Source of the DNA: an uncultured Ignavibacteria bacterium
GTDB taxonomy: Bacteria; Bacteroidota; Ignavibacteria; Ch128b
Direction: 5' to 3'
NCBI GenBank assembly: GCA_937944105.1
Contig: CALDZP010000012.1
Location: 1-43,229, forward strand
DNA: 43,229 bases
In this document: positions 38,686-43,229 of the stretch, piece by piece
Layout: each line of letters starts with the position of its first letter
Numbering within the stretch: position 1 is the stretch's first letter
Made by a program: the position numbers and the translations under genes
The notes under the pieces: generated by a model
What the model was told of the DNA's origin: nothing
Databases searched by the model: none
The model's input: only the letters and a program-made list of their open reading frames with translations

Positions 38686-39519
38686 ATGAAAAGTCATAAA
38701 GAATTAGAATTAATTTCAAATCAACTTCGCATAGATATCATCAAAGCCATTTCAAGAGCAAAATCAGGACATCCAGGTGGTTCACTTAGTGCAATAGATA
38801 TAATAGTTTATCTATTTTTCAATGAAATTAATCGGACAAAAGATAATGCTTTTAGTCCTGATAGAGATAGATTTATTTTATCAAAAGGGCATGGTGTTCC
38901 AGCGCTTTATGCAGTATTTGCAAAATTAGGTTTAATTTCTTATGAAGAATTAATGAATTTGAGGGTTCTGGGTTCTCGTACTCAGGGACATCCAAGTTAT
39001 TTGGATCTACCTTATGTTGAAAGTTCCACTGGTTCGCTTGGGCAGGGATTATCAGTTGGAATTGGAATTGCAATTGCTGGAAAATTAGATAAGAAAAATT
39101 ATAATGTTTATACGATGATTGGTGATGGCGAAATGCAAGAAGGACAAATATGGGAAGCATTACTCTCTGCACCAAAATTTAAGCTTGATAATTTGTGTGT
39201 TATACTTGATTATAATAAAAGTCAAATAGATGGTTATGTTAAAGATGTTATGAATTTAGAACCGATAAAAGAAAAATTAATTGCTTTCCGCTGGAATGTT
39301 ATTGAAATCAATGGACATAAATTCAATGAAATTGAAAAGGCAATTAATATCTTTAAACAAACTAAAGAAAAACCAACTTTTGTGATTGCACATACGATTA
39401 AAGGTAAAGGTGTATCTTTTATGGAAGATAATGTTGAGTGGCATGGAAAAGCTCCAAATGAAGAAGAAACAAAATTAGCACTTCAAGAACTTCAAAAATT
39501 GCTGGAATCAAATGGGTAA
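38686..39519 (+). CDS. Transketolase, N-terminal subunit
   Basis: Half of a split transketolase, the thiamine-diphosphate enzyme moving two-carbon units in the pentose phosphate pathway. It carries the TPP-binding part: KSGHPGGSLSAIDI, LSKGHGVPALYAV, GSLGQGLSVGIG, and the TPP motif IGDGEMQEGQIWEAL with later DYNKSQIDG. It has about 277 residues from ATG 38686. An upstream in-frame TTG at 38659 is less likely because it lies before or inside the putative promoter element. It overlaps the C-terminal subunit gene by 8 bases. Confidence 0.93.
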   Translation: MKSHKELELISNQLRIDIIKAISRAKSGHPGGSLSAIDIIVYLFFNEINRTKDNAFSPDRDRFILSKGHGVPALYAVFAKLGLISYEELMNLRVLGSRTQGHPSYLDLPYVESSTGSLGQGLSVGIGIAIAGKLDKKNYNVYTMIGDGEMQEGQIWEALLSAPKFKLDNLCVILDYNKSQIDGYVKDVMNLEPIKEKLIAFRWNVIEINGHKFNEIEKAINIFKQTKEKPTFVIAHTIKGKGVSFMEDNVEWHGKAPNEEETKLALQELQKLLESNG

Positions 39520-40447
39520 ATCAACTCGATTAGCATTTGGCGAAACTTTAGCACTTTTAGGTGAACAATATCCAAATATTGTTGTGCTTGACGCTGACTT
39601 ATCAAAGTCAACAATGTCAAATTTATTTGCGAAGAAATTTCCAGACAGATTTTTTGAGATGGGAATTCAGGAAGCAAATATGATTGGTATTAGTGCTGGA
39701 TTAGCTTTATCTGGTAAAATTCCCTATGCATGTAGCTTTGCATGTTTTATTACTGGAAGATATGATACAATAAGAGTTTCAGTTGCTTACAATAAAGCTA
39801 ATGTAAGAATTATTGGAACCCATGCGGGAATTGGAATAGGCGAAGATGGAACAACACAAATGGGTCTTGAAGATATTAGTCTTATGAGATCACTTCCAAA
39901 TTTTAATGTTTGTCAACCTTGCGATGAAATTGAAACAAGAGAGTTAATTAAATACAGTGTAAATCATGTTGGACCAATGTATATACGATTAACACGTCAA
40001 AATCTTGATAAAATTTTTGATGAAAATTATAAATATGAATTTGGAAAGGGGGTTCAACTTACTGATGGTAATGATGCAGTAATATTTGCAACTGGTGCAC
40101 TTGTGAGTGAAGCTTTCAAAGCTTCAAAGATATTAAAAAACAAAGGTATTAATTTAAGGGTTATCAATATACATACAATAAAACCAATTGATAAAGAGAT
40201 AATTATAAAATCTGCCCAGGAATGTAAATTAATATTTACTGCTGAAGATCATAATATTATCGGAGGGTTAGGAACTGCTGTTGCCGAAGTTTTATGTGAA
40301 AATTATCCTTCAAGAATTATCAGAATTGGATTACCTGATGTGTTTGGGGAATCCGGTACCCCCGAAGCTCTTTATAAAAAATATGGTTTTGATTCGGAGA
40401 GTTTAGCCAGAAAAATAGAATCTCACCTGAAAGAAGAAAAACAATAA
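39512..40447 (+). CDS. Transketolase, C-terminal subunit
   Basis: Supplies the pyrimidine-binding and C-terminal domains of the split transketolase. It begins STRLAFGETLALLGEQYP and contains VVLDADLSKSTMSNLF and the family segment FFEMGIQEANMIGISAGLAL with its activating Glu. GTHAGIGIGEDGTTQMGLEDI and TAEDHNIIGGLGTAVAEVL follow. The 311 residues are usual for separate C-terminal subunits. Translation is probably coupled to the N-terminal gene by their 8-base overlap, favouring equal amounts. Confidence 0.93.
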   Translation: MGKSTRLAFGETLALLGEQYPNIVVLDADLSKSTMSNLFAKKFPDRFFEMGIQEANMIGISAGLALSGKIPYACSFACFITGRYDTIRVSVAYNKANVRIIGTHAGIGIGEDGTTQMGLEDISLMRSLPNFNVCQPCDEIETRELIKYSVNHVGPMYIRLTRQNLDKIFDENYKYEFGKGVQLTDGNDAVIFATGALVSEAFKASKILKNKGINLRVINIHTIKPIDKEIIIKSAQECKLIFTAEDHNIIGGLGTAVAEVLCENYPSRIIRIGLPDVFGESGTPEALYKKYGFDSESLARKIESHLKEEKQ

Positions 40448-40493
40448 AGTAATAAGTTAATAAAATTTTAATCATTTACTCATTTCGATAAAT

Positions 40494-40958
40494 TTAATTT
40501 GAGTTCCTAAGTCCATTAAAAAATATTTGAAGTAAGCTTTTACTTTCTTTTTCCAGTAGACCATTAAAGGTTTTAATCCGGTGATTTAGATTTCGATTTT
40601 CTGTTATATTAAGTATAGTACCACAAGCTCCAGACTTTGGATCAAAAGCCGAAAAATAAAGTTCTTCAATTCTTGCATTTACTAAGGCTCCTGCACACAT
40701 TGGGCATGGTTCTAAAGTAACATAAATTTTACATCTTTCTAATCTAAAGTCTTGCAAATAATTTGCAGCTGATGTAATTGCAATCATTTCTGCATGTGCG
40801 GTAGGATCTTTTAAACTAATAGTTTGGTTGTGTCCTCTTCCAATAATTTTATCATCCAGGACAACTACAGCACCAACAGGGACTTCATTTTTTTCGAAAG
40901 CTTTTTCCGCTTCTCGCAAAGCTTGTTTCATGAAAAAAATATCTTTCTCTGAAAACAA
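40494..40958 (-). CDS. tadA: tRNA-specific adenosine deaminase
   Basis: Converts A34 to inosine in tRNA-Arg(ACG), widening its decoding to CGU, CGC and CGA. The zinc-dependent deaminase core has His55-Ala-Glu57 and Cys85-Pro-Met-Cys88. DPKSGACGTILNITENRNLNHRIK matches the TadA C-terminal half, which separates it from guanine or cytosine deaminases. The start is TTG at 40956-40958 with AGGA 7 bases upstream; the first ATG is codon 10. The 154 residues match TadA. It follows the lipoprotein gene by 11 bases. Confidence 0.92.
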   Translation of the reverse strand: MFSEKDIFFMKQALREAEKAFEKNEVPVGAVVVLDDKIIGRGHNQTISLKDPTAHAEMIAITSAANYLQDFRLERCKIYVTLEPCPMCAGALVNARIEELYFSAFDPKSGACGTILNITENRNLNHRIKTFNGLLEKESKSLLQIFFNGLRNSN

Positions 40959-40969
40959 TTTTTTATCCT

Positions 40970-41554
40970 TTATTTATAATTTTCGCTAATAAATTTTTGA
41001 GAAACCCATAGTGGTCTTTCAAATCTTCCATCAGATCTATCAAAAATAGCAACACCCTCAATAGTTGGTACATCTTTTAATCTTCTAAAGTCTATGTGGG
41101 AATTTAATACTTTATTCTCTTGTGAAATTCGTTCAGGATTTATTGTTGTGAGACCTTTGTAAATTCCGAAAACACTAATTTCACTACCACGCCCAATATA
41201 TTTAAGAGGTTTTGGATAATCACCTGATTTGGGTAGCGGCGAATCAATTAAAATTCGATAAAATCCATATTCATTATCTTCAAATGGATTAGTAAATAAA
41301 ATAAAATCATTATTAAATTCTTGGATTACTACACCAAATACACGAATTTTATTTTCTTTAAATGAATCGGGATTTAATCGCAGGGCATTGTAATCTACAT
41401 TGAATAAAGTTGTTTGAGTGAATGTCTGAAGCCTTCTTAAAAATACCTCTTCTTCTGAGGGACCGGGTTCCTCGAATAAATAATTCAATAAACTACAGGC
41501 ACAAAAGTGAACAATAATTAAGGTAATTAAAATATAGAAAAAAAGTTTATTCAT
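40970..41554 (-). CDS. Putative small lipoprotein, unknown function
   Basis: Not recognised. The 194-residue product begins with a hydrophobic segment (LFFYILITLIIVHFCACS). Cys after Phe-Cys-Ala could be an acceptable but non-ideal lipobox, so it is either a lipoprotein or a membrane-anchored protein. The mature part has two similar beta stretches, NKIRVFGVVIQEF and SEISVFGIYKGL, that could be the strands of an OB-like fold; this is only a pattern impression. It is probably co-transcribed with tadA. Confidence 0.6.
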   Translation of the reverse strand: MNKLFFYILITLIIVHFCACSLLNYLFEEPGPSEEEVFLRRLQTFTQTTLFNVDYNALRLNPDSFKENKIRVFGVVIQEFNNDFILFTNPFEDNEYGFYRILIDSPLPKSGDYPKPLKYIGRGSEISVFGIYKGLTTINPERISQENKVLNSHIDFRRLKDVPTIEGVAIFDRSDGRFERPLWVSQKFISENYK

Positions 41555-41606
41555 AAATATTAGCTCAATTTTTATTGTAAATATAAAATTTTTGAATTTG
41601 ATTTAA

Positions 41607-41637
41607 TTGAAAGTCATATACTTGCTAATTATATTTG
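41607..41637 (+). promoter_or_regulatory. Bacteroidota-type promoter of tRNA-Arg(TCG)
   Basis: TTG at 41607-41609, a 20-base spacer, then TATATTTG at 41630-41637. This is a full match to the Bacteroidota primary promoter. The predicted start near 41643 lies about 38 bases before the tRNA. Confidence 0.6.
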
Positions 41638-41681
41638 CATCGGATTTTTTTAGTTTCAAGATAAAATTTTGATCTAGTAAC

Positions 41682-41755
41682 GCACCCGTAGCTCAATTGG
41701 ATAGAGCATCAGACTTCGGATCTGAGGGTTGAGGGTTCGAGTCCTTCCGGGTGCG
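41682..41755 (+). tRNA. tRNA-Arg (anticodon TCG)
   Basis: A full cloverleaf can be folded. The acceptor arm is 41682-41688 with 41748-41754, and the D arm is GCTC/GAGC. The anticodon arm is TCAGA-CTTCGGA-TCTGA with anticodon TCG, and the T arm is GAGGG-TTCGAGT-CCTTC. The discriminator base is G, followed by CAA, so CCA is not encoded and must be added after transcription. It is closely related to the tRNA at 41972. Confidence 0.95.
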
Positions 41756-41971
41756 CAAGTATCTGTTCCTTTATCTTTTTGCTGTTAGCATAATCCATCT
41801 ATGGTGGATGGTTCGTTTATAGCATTTTATTGATTTTACTTTTTGCAAAAGATTGTTTGAAACGGTTCTTTATTTTTATGTGTTTGTAGCCTTATCTACA
41901 AAGAGCGTACAGATTAAATAGAAAATTTGATAAACCAGTTTAGTGAATGAGTTTATACTTGAAAGTTTGTT
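41756..41971. other. Spacer between the two tRNA-Arg genes
   Basis: 216 bases without a gene. It contains a perfect 7-base-pair hairpin, TTTGTAG-CCTTAT-CTACAAA (41883-41902), and a shorter CCATC/GATGG repeat at about 41794-41811. Before the second tRNA, TATACTTG (41954-41961) is one base off TAnnTTTG, with TTTG 24 bases further upstream; it may be a weaker separate promoter. Confidence 0.45.
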
Positions 41972-42048
41972 GCGCCCGTAGCTCAATTGGATAGAGCATC
42001 TGACTACGGATCAGAAGGTTGAGGGTTCGAATCCTTCCGGGCGCACCA
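41972..42048 (+). tRNA. tRNA-Arg (anticodon ACG)
   Basis: Complete cloverleaf with acceptor GCGCCCG/CGGGCGC, anticodon arm TCTGA-CTACGGA-TCAGA (anticodon ACG) and T arm GAGGG-TTCGAAT-CCTTC. The discriminator is A and the 3' CCA is encoded (42046-42048). A34 is the substrate of TadA, whose gene lies about 1 kb upstream on the other strand. This tRNA reads the CGU, CGC and CGA codons after conversion to inosine. Confidence 0.96.
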
Positions 42049-42261
42049 GAAATTTATTCTTGAATTTATTGCCCTTCAAATTTTATTAATATATAAAATT
42101 CAAATTAGTTAAAGTTTTTTTGATTTTTGGGTTATTCAAAATTTTATCCTTTTTGTGGGTTTACATCTTACATAAATTCAAGATACTTTGGAAGAATCAA
42201 ATCTTAAGCCTTAATCTTTTTAGTTTTTTCCTAACTAAAAATTTTTACTTTGGGTTAAAAA

Positions 42262-42292
42262 TTGATTGTAAGCCTTTTGTTGCATATATTTG
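42262..42292 (+). promoter_or_regulatory. Bacteroidota-type promoter of arsR
   Basis: TTG at 42262-42264, a 20-base spacer and TATATTTG at 42285-42292. The spacing and -7 octamer are the same as in the tRNA-Arg(TCG) promoter. The predicted start is near 42298, about 40 bases before the arsR ATG. Confidence 0.6.
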
Positions 42293-42314
42293 CATGCAAA
42301 ATTTTGCATATATT
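42280..42314. promoter_or_regulatory. Putative ArsR operator
   Basis: A perfect 12-base palindrome, TTTGCATGCAAA (42289-42300), overlaps the last bases of the -7 element and the expected start site. It is flanked by two direct copies of TTGCATATATT (42280-42290 and 42304-42314) spaced 24 bases apart. A repressor bound here would block RNA polymerase, which fits autoregulation by the adjacent ArsR protein. Binding itself is inferred. Confidence 0.55.
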
Positions 42315-42339
42315 ATCATTAAATATTTAGTGATTTAAA

Positions 42340-42747
42340 ATGGTTAACATTCTTAATTTATTAAAAGCTTTAACTGATGAAACAAGATTAAGAATAATTA
42401 ATCTTTTCATTAAAAGTGGTGAAAATCTTTGTGTATGCGAATTAATGGATGCACTCAAACTACCGCAATACACTGTTTCAAAAGCACTCGCTGTTTTGAG
42501 AAGTGCTAATCTTTTGTCTACCGAGAAAGAAGGTACATGGGTTTATTATAAACTGAATAAAAATAAACCTGAGTATAAAAAATTGTTTTCTTTTTTAAAG
42601 TCCTATCTTAATCTTGATGTTTTCCTGGAAGACGAGATAAGATTAAATGAACGATTACTTTTAAGAGAAAATAATAAATGTGTTATTGGAATTATTCCAG
42701 AGAAGAACTTATTGAAACTTATCAAGCAAAAAACTAAAGTATCATAA
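42340..42747 (+). CDS. arsR: ArsR-family metal(loid)-responsive repressor
   Basis: A 135-residue winged-helix repressor that releases DNA on binding thiophilic metal or metalloid ions. The N-terminal helices (LKALTDETRLRIINLFI) lead to the metal-site motif LCVCEL with Cys31 and Cys33. The recognition helix lies around YTVSKALAVLRSANLL and the wing is EKEGTWVYYKL. A further Cys114 in the C-terminal tail might be a third ligand. The motif fits arsenite/antimonite sensing best, but cadmium or lead cannot be excluded. A palindrome over the promoter supports self-repression. Confidence 0.9.
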   Translation: MVNILNLLKALTDETRLRIINLFIKSGENLCVCELMDALKLPQYTVSKALAVLRSANLLSTEKEGTWVYYKLNKNKPEYKKLFSFLKSYLNLDVFLEDEIRLNERLLLRENNKCVIGIIPEKNLLKLIKQKTKVS

Positions 42748-42760
42748 AAGTGAGGTTGTT

Positions 42761-43006
42761 GTGAATATATTAGAACCAAAAATTGTGGAACTTATTGCAA
42801 TTGGTTCTTCAATTGCAGGTAATTGTCTTCCTTGTCTTCGTTATCATTTTGCTGAAGCCATAAAACTTGGCTGCACAATTCAGGAAATTGAAGAAGCAAT
42901 TAAAATAGGGAAAATGGTCAAAGAAAAACCAATAAATGATATTTATAAGTTAGCAGATGATTTAATCAGCAGAGAAAAAGAAAAACTAACTATGGAGAAT
43001 AAATAA
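42761..43006 (+). CDS. AhpD-like / carboxymuconolactone decarboxylase-family small protein
   Basis: An 81-residue helical protein with Cys-Leu-Pro-Cys-x3-His (NCLPCLRYH) after a helix containing Glu, the redox motif of AhpD-like peroxidase-reductase proteins. It is shorter than AhpD and corresponds to a single family core. The start is GTG with GAGG 5 bases upstream. It follows arsR by 13 bases and is one base ahead of the zinc-ribbon gene. Small proteins of this family commonly accompany ArsR in metalloid-response operons; the actual substrate is unknown. Confidence 0.82.
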   Translation: MNILEPKIVELIAIGSSIAGNCLPCLRYHFAEAIKLGCTIQEIEEAIKIGKMVKEKPINDIYKLADDLISREKEKLTMENK

Positions 43007-43229
43007 ATGCCAACTTATGAATACCACTGTAAAGATTGCGGTTATTATTTTGATGTAAGAGCAACAATAAAAGAAAAAGAAGAAGGACTAAAAATTCATT
43101 GCGAGCAATGTGGAAGCGATAACCTCCAACAAGTGTTTGGTGGTTTCGCAATTCTTGGCGGACAAACAGTAAATGTCAAATCTAGAAACTCACAAAACAG
43201 CGGCGGTGGTTGCTGTAGTGGTTTTGGAA
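43007..43229 (+). CDS. FmdB-type zinc-ribbon protein (cut by window end)
   Basis: The reading frame opens with ATG directly after the previous stop and runs off the window without a stop, so at least 74 residues are visible. It starts PTYEYHCKDCGYYFDV with Cys8-x2-Cys11, and IHCEQCGSDN supplies Cys32-x2-Cys35: a two-knuckle zinc ribbon of the FmdB regulatory-protein family. A Gly/Ser-rich end with a Cys pair (GGGCCSGF) is also usual in the family. The molecular role of these proteins is poorly defined. It is co-transcribed with arsR. Confidence 0.85.
   Translation, partial: MPTYEYHCKDCGYYFDVRATIKEKEEGLKIHCEQCGSDNLQQVFGGFAILGGQTVNVKSRNSQNSGGGCCSGFG

Noticed and set aside
40446-40482. AT-rich inverted repeat between tktC and tadA as a bidirectional terminator
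   Set aside because: Arms AGTAA...TTACT match only imperfectly and have almost no G/C, so a stable hairpin is not supported.
42120-42338. 72-residue ORF between tRNA-Arg(ACG) and arsR
   Set aside because: It spans the arsR promoter and operator, has a biased Phe/Leu/Ile/Lys composition expected of AT-rich non-coding DNA, no ribosome site and no recognisable family.
41682-42339. tRNA-Arg as the attachment site of an integrated element carrying the arsR genes
   Set aside because: No integrase and no repeated tRNA 3' segment downstream is visible inside the window; the two tRNAs are both intact genes.

Overview
The window is a strongly AT-rich, densely packed bacterial chromosome segment that uses the standard code (TGA, TAA and TAG all act as stops). 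Several features point to the Bacteroidota/Chlorobi superphylum, most likely a class Ignavibacteria-type organism. These are a PorV-family outer-membrane protein, two secreted proteins with type IX secretion (T9SS) C-terminal sorting regions, a carboxypeptidase-regulatory-domain TonB receptor, a GWxTD-family protein, and promoters of the TTG-N19-21-TAnnTTTG type. MreBCD/PBP2/RodA indicate a rod-shaped cell. The assignment is inferred from gene content; no rRNA is present to confirm it.

Layout: (1) 1-384 is non-coding and holds a REP-like double hairpin. (2) 385-3531 has pyrG and a secreted TPR protein. (3) 3740-11252 is a continuous run purN-purH-mreB-mreC-mreD-mrdA-rodA, joining late purine synthesis to the elongasome. 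(4) 11318-19548 is a surface operon with its own promoter: TonB-dependent receptor, a 1185-residue secreted protein with Ca-loop-like repeats, Fn3 and a sorting domain, PorV, and nth. (5) On the minus strand, an APC amino-acid permease precedes polA. (6) 24199-31398 is alr, an unknown acidic protein, manC, an unusual rpiB-like gene, pyrK, pyrD and folC, mostly overlapping. (7) 31557-37869 is rho, a secreted M23 peptidase, a GWxTD protein, pdxA and ftsE, again overlapping. (8) adk (minus) overlaps ftsE tail to tail and is followed by a split transketolase. (9) tadA and a putative lipoprotein lie on the minus strand. (10) Two tRNA-Arg genes (TCG, ACG) follow. (11) An ArsR repressor, a small AhpD-like protein and the start of an FmdB-type zinc-ribbon protein end the window, probably the front of a metalloid-response operon cut by the window edge.

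Most genes are housekeeping: CTP and IMP synthesis, orotate formation, folate, pyridoxal phosphate, peptidoglycan precursors and polymerisation, DNA repair and transcription termination. The less ordinary points are the RpiB-like protein with an EutT-like N-terminus and Asp at the usual catalytic Cys position; FtsE without FtsX but co-transcribed with an M23 peptidase; the receptor/secreted-protein/PorV trio; TadA beside its tRNA-Arg(ACG) substrate gene; and an arsR promoter with a palindrome placed over the start site. No CRISPR array, insertion sequence, prophage or toxin-antitoxin system was seen.
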